64,000 nucleotides of DNA from Aspidiotus rigidus. Its lineage: Eukaryota; Arthropoda; Insecta; Hemiptera; Diaspididae. The stretch spans positions 9,275,501-9,339,500 of the forward strand of contig JAVHKY010000023.1 in assembly GCA_035079385.1 (NCBI GenBank), written 5' to 3'. The notes below the pieces were generated by a model, which saw only the letters and a program-made list of their open reading frames with translations, did no database searches and was not told where the DNA came from. Positions 27,001-36,994 of the stretch are shown piece after piece. A program made the translations under genes and the position numbers. Each line of letters begins with the position of its first letter. Position 1 is the stretch's first letter.

Positions 27001-27944
27001 TGCTATTATTGAATAGAGTTTCAAATTCTCTAGTTTTGAAACAGATTCTTCTAATAATTTTTTTCACCATCATTTTTTGTCACCGTTGAGATACGTACCT
27101 ACATAATTAGTCAAACTTGAAATATTTTTCATTTTTTAGGAGAGAAAGGAAGCATTTCAACAATAGAATCCTGGAAATATGGCGAGAGTACTGTTGTTGA
27201 ATATGGAACGATTTATAATTATAAGTACTGTACCTAGATATCATTCGACGTAGTTTTTATTTTGGGCACAAAGCGCATAGGCTCGTATGGAAAATGTTTT
27301 GGATCACAATGTTCAATCGTTCATCACAATCATAGTGCCAACCGGAGAAACAGTCAGGAAACTTGAGCAAAAATTAAGTTTTATGAATTTAAAGAATATT
27401 GGCTAATCCTATGTACCGGTATGTAAGTATATTTTTTGGCGAGGGAAAACAAAAAGTTAGATATCAATAATTATATTGTGACGTACCTACACTAATGGAG
27501 GTTGCCTAGCGTTAACATTTATGATAAATCAATATTCAAATCATCATTTCAGAGAATTCTTACCAATATTTTATTCATAATAATTTTCTCCTTATGAGTT
27601 GTGAATCGATTAATTGCGTTACATTCTGTACGTCTGTTATTCATATTTCCACTTCCAAATTCTGAATCAGGTATTCCTTTCTGGAACTTGAACAGTCAAA
27701 CTCCTATAGGTACATTACCAAACAATCGAAAAAGTATCATTCAAAGGAATTTCTAATTCATGATTTATGCGGGTGATATAAATATATTAATACAGCGGTT
27801 CGCGACATGACATAATCACCAACTCTCATTATCCCAATTACAGCCACCATAGAAAAATCCAGAACCAAAACAATACTGAACCAGTGGTGAAAAGCCGAAC
27901 ACTGCACTGTTCTGAACAAAGGGACCATAATTATAGATAAAGCA
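24057..27944. other. Intergenic region between the two carboxypeptidase genes, first part
   Basis: A T-run occupies about 24175-24194. The rest is AT-rich with no ORF that looks coding: frames at 25300, 25915, 25956 and 26801 are long only because of low stop density and are rich in Phe, Ile and Tyr. I see no RNA gene, and no recognisable remnant of another carboxypeptidase. Confidence 0.5.
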
Positions 27945-28330
27945 AAAATGGACTGTGTTATCTGTGATAACAAAAATATCGACTGATATCGATTTGTTTG
28001 GCAAGAGTACTCATTCTGCAAGAAATTTATCCAATGAGAAATTTCTCCCATAAGAAATACACGGGGAGCAAAGATCAGTATGAAATTGATCAAAAATTAA
28101 AACGGATTTTGCGGAAAAAAGTTTATATCTATAGTGTGTGAGTAATCGACTTCTGAAAATTAACTTTTCTTCCCTGAATTCTTTCTCATTTTTGAATAAT
28201 ACCATACGATCGATTTGCTTCCCATGTTTTTTTATGGGGAGCAAATTTGCGATTGGATAAATTTCCTGCAGAACGAGTACTCTAGCCAAACAAATGACGT
28301 CACAATAACACAGTCCATAAACAGAATATT
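27945..28330. mobile_element. Foldback element with ~100-bp imperfect inverted arms
   Basis: The left arm (about 27945-28072) and right arm (about 28228-28325) are inverted copies. Shared phrases include TTTGTTTGGC(A/T)AGAGTACTC, GAAATTTATCCAAT, GGGGAGCAAA and ATGGACTGTGTTAT with their complements. About 150 bp of unrelated sequence separates the arms. It has no coding potential and is probably a non-autonomous transposon or foldback. It abuts the small MITE at 28332. Confidence 0.65.
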
Positions 28331-28331
28331 T

Positions 28332-28462
28332 GTGACTCCATCTACAGAAACCCGGCTTAGTGTTCAATTACAATCAGGAGAAAAGGAATCTTTCTTCCTC
28401 TGTGAAAGATCCTTTTCTTCTGATCGATAAACGCTGAGCCGGGTTTCTGTTGACGGGGTCAC
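28332..28462. mobile_element. Small MITE with 29-bp terminal inverted repeats (GTGAC...AACCCGGCTTAG)
   Basis: The left end, 28332-28360, and the right end, 28434-28462, are inverted copies differing at about five positions; the core is ACAGAAACCCGGCT. The 131-bp element has a second internal palindrome around AAAAGGAATC/GATCCTTTT. A further single end of the same family lies at 47417-47445, inside a Penelope-like element. A possible short target duplication ATTT flanks it, but this is too short to prove. Confidence 0.75.
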
Positions 28463-31400
28463 ATTTAATAATATCAAACATGTAGGGCTTTTACTATTCT
28501 TATCGGTTTGCAGGATGATGCATGATGTTCTCTCACTTACTCCTGCGGGCATTCACCTCTCTGTCATTCTTTATCTTACAAAACATAGTCCATCCTGCAA
28601 ACTAAGATATGACCGGGAAAAAGGTATCTATCTCGATGAAAATCATATATCATATCAACCTTTTTTCCTGATTCATCTTTGAAGCTTGTAAAAGCCCTCT
28701 GGGGAAAGAGTGTTCTTGTTCATGCACGGCAGAAAATCAATGTTACCTTCTTATGAACTAAACTAGATTCTGCATGTTTGTCAAAAATTATTGTTGGACA
28801 GATAATTGAAAATAGTTGATTCTGAACATAATATGTACCTACGTACTTTTTACGCTGAATTCAATGGCGGTGCGGTGTTAGTTTTTTCCAATTCACTCTA
28901 ATTGTTCTCGAGTATCATAGAAATGTATGCACATTCGTCAAATTGAAATTTAAATTTTTGACAAACATGCACTTTGATCGTGTATCTCATTGTCATCAGT
29001 TCATCAGGGAACGTATTGCACTAAAAATGAAGGTTACCGGTACCATCTAATTTCTCATGAAAATTTACTTCTGAATTTGACCAAGAAGTAACAAAACATA
29101 ACAAGAAAGATTACTAGGTACGCAATTTTGTCCTTTTTCCCAAAACCAGTACTGTGCACGTTTGTCAAAAATTTCATTTGCAAGGCAGAGTATGGGAGTT
29201 GAACAGATTATAGAGAAGAGATAATATTTTAATTTCAACTCTTGGTTAATTTCAAATATAAAAAACGCATATATTTGCCACGTTAGCGCTGCAATCGCCG
29301 TTGTAATTATATCACCATCACTACTTTGTTCTATGTGTTTTATTTTCAACAACATACTTTCAATTTAGTTGGTATTGTTTTCGCTTTTCGGTGTCGTCAT
29401 CTTTGTGATCAATAAATAATTGCAGTGGTTTTAATCGTTATTTCGTTATTATTTGCAGCAGTGACGGTTCTTGACTTCTTATCCGAAGGCACTTTCACAG
29501 AATAGGCCCACCTATGATCGTTCATCGTCAATTTTATCCATCAGAATCTCAGCATGTGTTGGACGCATCTTATGAGTGCTACCGAAGTCTCTCAATATTC
29601 TGACCAATGAAGGTTAGTATCGAAAGTATGTCATTCTTTTTTGCTTACTTCTTATTATAAGCGATACCTAGGTTTTGTTTCTAGTCAACTGCCCATGATT
29701 TCGAGATCCTGCTTACCAGCGGGCTTTGATGGAATAACTGAGGTTCAGGCCCAGCTTTTGAGTAAAATTTTATCCGATTGGTTACCGATTCCCCTAGATT
29801 TACATCCCAAAATGCAAGTAGAATCTTAAACATATTATTAAATGATATTGAAACCGAGTTCAGGACAGAACACCCGTTGCGGAGAGATCCAAAGTCTCAA
29901 AACCAATCGCCAGCAATCTGTGAACACAAACCTTAAACCTGGACATCAGAATTTGAAATTTGGATTCATTTCTCAAAAAATATTATTTTGTTCAAGCCTT
30001 GACTCCAGCTTATTTCATATCGGGATACTCCTAGTTCATTTATCCCTTTGTATCATGTTTTATACTAGGCCCGTTTATTGTGAGAACAAATTGAGACTGA
30101 AGGTCTTATTATATTTACCAGTAGTATCAATAGTCTAAGTGTTCTACTATGACTACAGGCTGCGCAGGTTTTGAAAATCCGATATCAATACTGTTCTGCT
30201 GTTCTTAATATCAATAATAATCAATATATTATCGTACGTACCTTTGAGCAACTTTCCACTGTTACGTACTTTCATATTTTTATTCTCCTTAATATCGTAG
30301 GGGACTCTTGAAATCCTATCGCTGTATACTTCTGATTTTAATTTGCTTCAATAGTACGTGTGCAAAAAAGCCTGTTCAAGAGCTTTTCTCACAAATAATT
30401 TCTATACCTATATCCTGAAATTTGGCCCGTGATTTTCTTATTCTTTGGAGTTTAGCCTCGTTCGCGAGAAAATATAGTACCGATACAATATTATTTTTTA
30501 CATACTGAACGTAAAGTTGCCTTCGCGTAAAATTTTTCTTCTCTAGTTTTCTTCTTTTTCTTTTTCTTTTTTTTTTTTTTTCTTCTAGGAAACGTACTTC
30601 TAAAGTGATAAATGAACGAGGAACCTATCAGAATTTGAGCTTTTAAAAAGTTTCTCGCGCTTATCTGGCACCACATACGGTCGCATTTTCGCTTTTTATC
30701 CTGCCTGAGAATTCATCACGATGAAAATAATCTCAAATTAATGGTGTTTTATTTTTGGAGCGCCTCATTGCTATTTCTTTCATTTCATCGAAGTTTTCCT
30801 TTTATAACGTACGAGTAATCGTGACTCAAATTTCTGTACCCCTGTTCAGGAATGTTGACAATGGTATTTCAAAATTCGCACATTGTCTGTTAACATGATT
30901 CTTGTCGTATAACTGAGGTATTCTCTTTTCTAAAGCTTTCTACAAACGTGTGTTTGGTGTGCAAAATTAGTTTGTGTGTAAGATGATCGTCTAAGAACGG
31001 GTAATTCTAGACTGAATAAATATTAAAATACAACCACGTACAATTTTAACTCTCTTGTACCACTCATGAGACTCAAGTATCACATAATATATCTCAAGGT
31101 GAAAGTTTCTTTCGTACCTAAGCAAAGTATGTAACAGAATTCCTTTGCCTGAGTCTTGTGTGCTACTTCGGGCAAACAATATAGCCTAAAAAAGGGTAAA
31201 TATTTTCTCATCTTACCAAAACATTCTTTATTCTGGATCTATTCTGGAAGCAAAAAGGTTGGTCTAGTGAAAAATTTTCAGTTCAAACTCTTCGTTAGAA
31301 CATTCCTCTCGACTATTTTTTGAGAACAAGAGGAGAAAAAATTCCATTATTCATTCATTCAAAAAGTTTGATGTGACTTTATATTATAAGGTAGGCCATC

Positions 31401-31979
31401 CATTTTTACAAGAGCTAGTTTGGTCATTTTCTAGAAACTATGAGTAGGACTAGTAGAGAGGCGATTGGGAAATCGAGCATTGCAGCTAGCTCTATTTTCA
31501 TTTCCGCATATGTTAGATGTGCCATTACAGTCTATCTTACTAAATCAGAACTAGAAATGCACTATAATATGGTGACAAAGTCAATTGTTTCTGTTAACGT
31601 AGCCTATATTGTTCTACGACCTCGTAGAATACGCCGTAATTACAATAATCGTTTCCAACTTTTTATAATCCATCTATTCAATCGAATCACGTGCGGTAGC
31701 AATAAAAAAATTCGAGTGCAATTCTCACGTGTACTGAGTGCGTTGGTGAAAATTTTCGAGAGCATAGAAATGATGATTACATAGGCAGGGATTCAGAAGT
31801 CCATTATTGATTCAAAAAGATATTCACAAACTGCATCGTCTATGAAATATGTTGCCCCTTTCCTTAAAATTCGTTTACCGTCTCGCCAATTCTTTTCCGT
31901 TTTATTTAACTTTATCGAAGTATTCGTCATTTCAAATCGTTGCATCGCGAGAGTTAAAATTTCCTAGCATCCGAAAAAA
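28463..31979. other. Intergenic region upstream of the second carboxypeptidase gene
   Basis: This region has no convincing gene. A 12-bp perfect inverted pair, GTTTGCAGGATG / CATCCTGCAAAC, sits at about 28506 and 28590. Related phrases around GTTTGTCAAAAATT (28778, 29160) and TTTTTGACAAACATGC (28960, inverted) suggest an old degenerate repeat. The open frame at 31440-31784 starts with ATG but shows no protein-like pattern. The last ~150 bp before 31980 should contain the promoter of the downstream gene. Confidence 0.45.
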
Positions 31980-33359
31980 ATGCACATCGTGAAAGTACTT
32001 TTTTGCTGGTTTGCGATAGTAGTTCGTCATACCAACTCTGCTGGAGATTTGTTTTGGAAGGCTCTCAAATCAAAAACATCAGACTCGGGCCTTATTCCGT
32101 TATTCGTCACGGAACATCTCGAATCTGGAGCGAATGTTGAGGACATACAGCGATTAGCTCGGGTCTCGCTGTTCGGCGGAACGCACGAAAGCTACTCGGG
32201 TTACATCACCGTGAACGAAACGATAGAATCAAATTTATTTTTTTGGTTTTTCAAGAGTGAACAGAAATCGAAAGAAAGGCCAGTCGTGCTATGGTTGCAA
32301 GGCGGACCAGGAGATACATTCATGACGACGTGCTTCGGCGGAAATGGTCCTTATCACCTTACTACAGATGGGCCAAAAATCACGGATCCCGATATAGCGT
32401 GGACCCAAGCGTACAACGTACTCTATATTGACAATCCGGTAGGTACCGGATATAGTTACACCAGTCATTACAAACATTATAGCAGGACTTTGAACGAAGC
32501 TGCTGAAAATTTGTTTTCGGCTTTGCAACAATTCTTTTGTCTTTTCCCAGAATTCGTGGGCAACGAATTCTATTTGGCGGGAGAATCTTACGCCGGGAAA
32601 TACATACCTGCGCTGACCACCGTCATCCACGAGAAAAACAACGAGGAAAACGCGTGCATCAATATCAACTTGAAAGGATTATTCATCGGATGCGGTTTTA
32701 TCGACCCGGTGCATCAATTCTACTACGCTGATAATTTATACGAATTCGGAATTGTGGACGAGAACAAACGAGATAAGATCAAGTGTTTGGAGACAGCGGT
32801 GCGCGAAAATATCAGAAAAGAAAACTACTACCTAGCGGACGCGATATTGGTCAGTCTGGCCGCGACTATTTTGGGCATCGGTTATTGGCCCCCAATCGAT
32901 ATTCTCAATCCACAGATCGACGCTACTGAGTACAATCGTATCATGGAGTTTGTCAACAAAGACGAGGTGCGAAACCACTTACATGTCGGTTCGCGCGAAT
33001 TCCTTAGTAAAAGGATGGTTTTATGGAACTTCAGGAAGGATTTCTTAAAGTCAGCCAGCAGTCATCTGTTGGGAGCGCTGAAAAACTATCGTGTGCTATT
33101 ATATAGCGGTCAATTCGATATGCTCATCCCGCCTATGCAAATCGACAAAGTTGTCGAGTCATTGGGATGGTCTGAATTTGAACAATTCAGCAAAGCAAAT
33201 CGAAGTTGTTGGTACGTTAATGACGATCTCGCGGGCTATAAAAAGGCTTTTGGTAATTTAACTGTCGTCGAAGTACGAAAAGCGAACCACTTCATTCTTC
33301 GTTCGCAACCTAGATGGATTATGAAATTATTTACTTCCTTTGTAAATGGTACTGCGTGA
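31980..33359 (+). CDS. Secreted serine carboxypeptidase 2 (peptidase family S10, CPVL / vitellogenic type)
   Basis: A single-exon gene of 459 residues, paralogous to the gene at 22662. The ATG at 31980 begins a signal peptide (KVLFCWFAIVVRHTNSA, cleavage probably after SA). The S10 landmarks are WLQGGPGD (about 106-112), DNPVGTGYSY, GESYAGKYIPA with Ser203, SGQFDMLIPP with Asp380 and KANHFILRSQP with His437. As in gene 1, GGPG is followed by DTF, and the usual glutamate of F-x-E-x-GP is Gly121 (FGGNGP). Here the AGH around the catalytic His has become ANH. Matching length, motif order and shared oddities indicate a tandem duplication and then sequence divergence. Role: exopeptidase in a secretory or lysosomal compartment, perhaps with altered specificity (inference). 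Confidence 0.93.
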   Translation: MHIVKVLFCWFAIVVRHTNSAGDLFWKALKSKTSDSGLIPLFVTEHLESGANVEDIQRLARVSLFGGTHESYSGYITVNETIESNLFFWFFKSEQKSKERPVVLWLQGGPGDTFMTTCFGGNGPYHLTTDGPKITDPDIAWTQAYNVLYIDNPVGTGYSYTSHYKHYSRTLNEAAENLFSALQQFFCLFPEFVGNEFYLAGESYAGKYIPALTTVIHEKNNEENACININLKGLFIGCGFIDPVHQFYYADNLYEFGIVDENKRDKIKCLETAVRENIRKENYYLADAILVSLAATILGIGYWPPIDILNPQIDATEYNRIMEFVNKDEVRNHLHVGSREFLSKRMVLWNFRKDFLKSASSHLLGALKNYRVLLYSGQFDMLIPPMQIDKVVESLGWSEFEQFSKANRSCWYVNDDLAGYKKAFGNLTVVEVRKANHFILRSQPRWIMKLFTSFVNGTA

Positions 33360-33653
33360 AAAATTTGTGGTGCTCTAATTGAAATGCGTGATTAGTGTCG
33401 CTTCATTCGTGTTTTATTGTTTCAGGAAAGAAAAGTCAATGCAATTTTGTGATATTTTCGTTGAGGCTAAATGCAATATTCTTTGACCTTATTCGCGACT
33501 TCATTTTTGGATTTGTAGAAATTTTGATGGGGAGGACGTGGACAAATTTTTCGAATCATATCACGTCCTGTGACCCTGAAAACGTTATACTCTGATGAAG
33601 TCACTTCCTCCTACAGGTTGGTCATCCCCTCCTGTAATTGTCACGGACAGGTA

Positions 33654-33659
33654 AATAAA
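33654..33659 (+). terminator. Candidate polyadenylation signal of carboxypeptidase gene 2
   Basis: AATAAA lies 295 bp after the stop codon, following a T/C-rich stretch. It is the first canonical signal I see downstream. Its use is inferred. Confidence 0.4.
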
Positions 33660-33699
33660 GTTTAGGAATTTTATAAAATGCAACCTCGTTTCGGTCAGA

Positions 33700-34950
33700 T
33701 CTAGCCAACCATTATCAGGTCAAGATCGGAGTAAACTGAGGATTAGCAATGTGAGTAAGAACAAGAAATACTGGAGACGAAAGGAGGACAGTGAAGACGG
33801 TCGAGTATTGGATGAGCGAATCGACCTGTACGTAAGTTGTGCTGTTTAAGGAAATGACATCATCATTCAATAGTTCCTTTCTACGGTACGTAGAAAATGA
33901 ATAGATGCCATTTTTCTTGGATGTCATAGTTGCAGTCTAGTAAATATTTGGCAAATATTGAGTTTTGAGGCTCCTCGTATTGATCGGGTAACTCTTTGCC
34001 GGTTGGCAGAGTCTGCACATCTAGTGGTGTCTAAAACTTCTTGTCTGTCCTTAACTAGGGAATAAATTTTCAAAGTATGAGATGTGTAGAAGGCAGGATT
34101 GATAAAATTACTCTGAAAGAATTCACTAATGGAATATGGCATCTTTCTCAAGATAGGGAGTCGAATCCATTTTTTTGAGAGCGAAGTTCGAAAGGTTGTG
34201 GCCGTCTATAATGCTGATGAGGTTTTATGTGTTTAGTTGCGACATTTTCGGTGGATCATTTTTGAAATATTGTTCTTGATAGGTATTGTTCCTCCTTGTA
34301 ATAAGTTCTATAATTTGGACTTCCTGTGGAAGTTTTGTGAATCCATGGGTGCAGAGAGGACCCGATTAACCATGGTATTGTACGTAGACAAGATGAAGCG
34401 AGTGTCCGTTGATCCTCCCTCCTGTATAAGTCTTTTGTCGATATATTTTGAACTTGGTTCTTTCCAGGCAAGAGGCTGATAGTTAAATCTAGGTAATTGA
34501 GTTTTGGGTCTCTAACTGCGGTTGTGAATCATATGTGGTCATGTGGATGTTCATGTAGTTAAGCGGCTGAAGAAACGAAGTAAAGGTAAACAAAAGGCCT
34601 CAAGATATCGTCCACATAACAAATCTACTTTTTTTCATATGGGAATCGGGTGAACCTCGAAGTAAATGCCTTCGATATCAGCCACCAGAGAGGAAAGAGG
34701 ATTCCCCATAGATAGGCCGTCTTTGGATAGTGTTTCTGAGGAAGCGAACGTGCTTAGAGTCTTGAAATCATCAATGATGTAAGGGCTAAGATTATGAACA
34801 CATGTAAACTATGGATTGCTGACCGGTATGTATGTGTACATGTTCTTAATCGTATGAGACTAGAATGGATCTAGATGAAAACGAAGACTCGTCAAGATTT
34901 TCGATCAGATTATTAGAGTTGATTTAGTATGCACTGGAGAAAAGTCAGTC
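33700..34950 (-). pseudogene. Decayed Penelope-like retroelement (RT plus remnants of GIY-YIG endonuclease)
   Basis: Minus-strand reading gives Penelope-type reverse transcriptase and linker motifs in order, scattered over frames. LSMGNPLSSLVADI (34714-34670) is the 'GLPMGSPLSPxLAxI' motif. CYVDDI (34604-34620 region) is the catalytic YVDD box. HRVLSAPM-like NRVLSAPM (about 34350) and KMIHRK (about 34260) are the characteristic linker. KIYSLVKDRQEVL (about 34060) precedes the endonuclease, and FAKYLLDCNYDIQEKW (about 33950-33905) matches the 'FAxHLLExNHxxD' part of the GIY-YIG domain. There is a frameshift between the SMG and YVDD motifs and several stops, so it is inactive. The N-terminus is missing or unrecognisable beyond about 34950. 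Confidence 0.82.
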
Positions 34951-35464
34951 ATGGGACGGAACCATCAATTAAGGTATTTTGCCAAATTGCGAGAAGAGTG
35001 GGTATAAAAAGACACAACGAGCTGGATGGATTTTTCCACCTCATGAGTTTTTATTTGTCCAAATATTGTGGGCGTCGGTGGGTTTCTGATGTACAGGCTC
35101 TGTCTCTTCTGCGCACATCTGGGATGACATAGTTGGATTGGTTGGAGTGGCTCTAGCCAATTCCAAAATAGCAGTTACTTTTTTAACATAAACACATTAA
35201 ACGATAGAATAACAATAGCTTCAACTTTGTCGGCACAGGAAAATACTAGATTATGATATTTCAGCTAGTTTCCTACCGATGAAGCTATATCGGCGATCAA
35301 TATGGCTCTTAATTGTAATAATTTCTTGTGTGGAGGGGAAATTTTCCGCACATTCCTGAAAGAGTTTCTTAAGGTTTGTTCAATTCACTATTGGAAAGAT
35401 CGATGATGAAGGCTTGAAGAGGAAGCTTTCAACGTTTTCATATCATTACTGACTCTTAGCTAAA

Positions 35465-35467
<3 letters not shown>
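34951..35467. other. Intergenic, no feature recognised
   Basis: AT-rich sequence with no credible ORF. It may include the unrecognisable 5' part of the Penelope-like element. Confidence 0.4.

Positions 35468-35510
<43 letters not shown>
35468..35510. repeat. (TC)n microsatellite
   Basis: An uninterrupted TC dinucleotide run of about 21 repeats. Confidence 0.97.
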
Positions 35511-35512
<2 letters not shown>

Positions 35513-35705
35513 AGTTGAAATTTTTTCAAATCCCCGCTATAACGTCACGTCATGAAGTTGAATCCTTTCCTCAATTCGAAAATTGTACATATTTCCCCTC
35601 AGTAGGAAAAATTTTGACATTTGACCCTCAAGACGATACCCAAATATGAATACCATAATAAAATATAGGTTATCTGTTCTGCTCTAGTGAACCTTTGAGT
35701 TTCAT

Positions 35706-35926
35706 TTAACCCTTTCGCTACCGCACCGCTTTTTCGAAATTTTACTCACAGCCCGAAGCGCAAAATTTCTCACAGCCCGCAAACCAAGTTAGAAATCATT
35801 GCGACAGCCCGCACTTGAGATACATGCATTTAAAACAATGTATTTACTGTCACACATATGTGACGGCGGGCTGTGGATAGTTTTTCAAGCGTCACACATT
35901 TGTGACGGCGGTAGGGAAGGGGTTAA
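35706..35926. mobile_element. piggyBac-like MITE with TTAA target duplication
   Basis: TTAA at 35706-35709 and 35923-35926 flank a 213-bp element. Its ends are CCCTTTCGCTACCGC and its imperfect complement GACGGCGGTAGGGAAGGGG. Inside are repeated (T)CACAGCCCG, GTCACACATATGTGAC and GTCACACATTTGTGAC palindromes. TTAA duplication plus CCCTTT ends are the hallmark of piggyBac-type elements. There is no transposase, so it is non-autonomous. Confidence 0.85.
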
Positions 35927-36875
35927 GTCTTTCGGTCAGATTCCCTTCCCCTCGGCTATCTCAGAGCTCCTATAGTGCAGTATAATTTTCGCCAGTCGAA
36001 GTTTCCCCAAGTCTCCAAACATCGTCCCATGACGTACACGTATCCCCTCTAAGGTTTTATTGTCGAAAAAAGTTTTCAGTCACCTTTCTGGTCCAGCTTC
36101 CGTCCTCGATTCGAACATCAGCTCCGTTAATATAGCCCAGAATGTACGACTCTGTCGTTTGCGGCGTACTCGAAAACGAATATATCTATGTCTGCATTTA
36201 TCAAACGTCGCGCAAATTTGACGGCGGCAGAATAAAATGTGACCTCAATATTCCAATTTCCGTAAACGTAAATTATCGTGCACGAAGGGGTTCAAAAGTT
36301 TTAGAAATCGCTACGCGAACACTGACGCTGCAGTTTGACGGGGAAAAGGAGGAAAGCAGCGTTACTGTGTCACAGACGAAGATAGTTAGAGGCAGTGACA
36401 GTAGCGTGGCGTGTGCATTCAGTACACAGTATATCAGAACAATTAACGATCGTACTGGGACCTTTTTATCTCTCATATACACGACCACAGTCGCGGTATA
36501 AATTTTAATTCTAATTAATTAAATTACATTTTAAGGTTTTGGTTTTGTACAGCTCGCACAACTTCACGCTCGGTATTTGTTCGGTTAGCCTAAATTTGTT
36601 TCCTCGTGGACGTTTGGACACAGAGAGAAAAAAAAAAATGTATTTCGTTATCGGACGAGATTATAATCTCGAAAATAGAGTGAGTGTGCCTGCGAGAACA
36701 GCTTCGTTAATTGGGATCAATATCAGGAAGCGTCGTGACACGTACCCGTTAATCTCGTAAATTTCGAATCGTCGTCATTTTTTATTCGCAGACGACGCTC
36801 GTGACTCAGAAGGCAGTCTAGTGAAAATTCGTTATTTCGAAGAAGTGCCTGTAGCAATCAAATTTTGTTAGAATT
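35927..36875. other. CpG-containing unique region, possible promoter / 5' UTR of the exon at 36876
   Basis: Compared with its surroundings this stretch is richer in CG dinucleotides and lacks recognisable transposon sequence. It contains a 119-codon plus-strand open frame (36142-36501) that resembles no family I know and could be chance. Position and composition suggest a promoter region, but no TATA box or initiator is decisive. Confidence 0.35.
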
Positions 36876-36994
36876 ATGAAACAGATTCGTCTACGTACAG
36901 CAGAGCGTAAGGCACTCGAGTTATTCTACGCCTGGGCAGCCAATTTAATTTCGCGCGCGGAAGGAGCAAGGAATTTGTTATATTTTAACGGCAG
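36876..36994 (+). CDS. Candidate first coding exon of an unknown plus-strand gene
   Basis: ATG at 36876 opens 39 codons without a stop, starting MKQIRLRTAERKALELFYAW and running to LLYFNG. The reading ends at a strong splice donor CAG|GTAAGA (exon end 36994, phase 2); reading on past the donor hits TAA at once. Codons are balanced and not AT-driven (GAG CGT AAG GCA CTC GAG). The Arg-rich amphipathic start could be a mitochondrial presequence or just a helix. I found no matching downstream exon in the next few kb; the following DNA is repeat-rich. It may be a real exon with a long intron, or chance. Confidence 0.35.

Noticed and set aside
28506..28601. microRNA-like hairpin from GTTTGCAGGATG / CATCCTGCAAAC
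   Set aside because: Only 12 bp pair perfectly and the ~70-nt loop is unstructured. That is too little stem for a precursor.
31440..31784. 114-codon open frame with ATG start
   Set aside because: No signal peptide, no domain pattern, and AT-driven composition. Its context lacks splice or polyadenylation signals, so it was not called as a gene.
36142..36501. 119-codon plus-strand frame in the CpG-richer region as a gene
   Set aside because: It lacks homology I can recognise, has no splice sites at its ends and overlaps a likely promoter region. It is mentioned under that region only.
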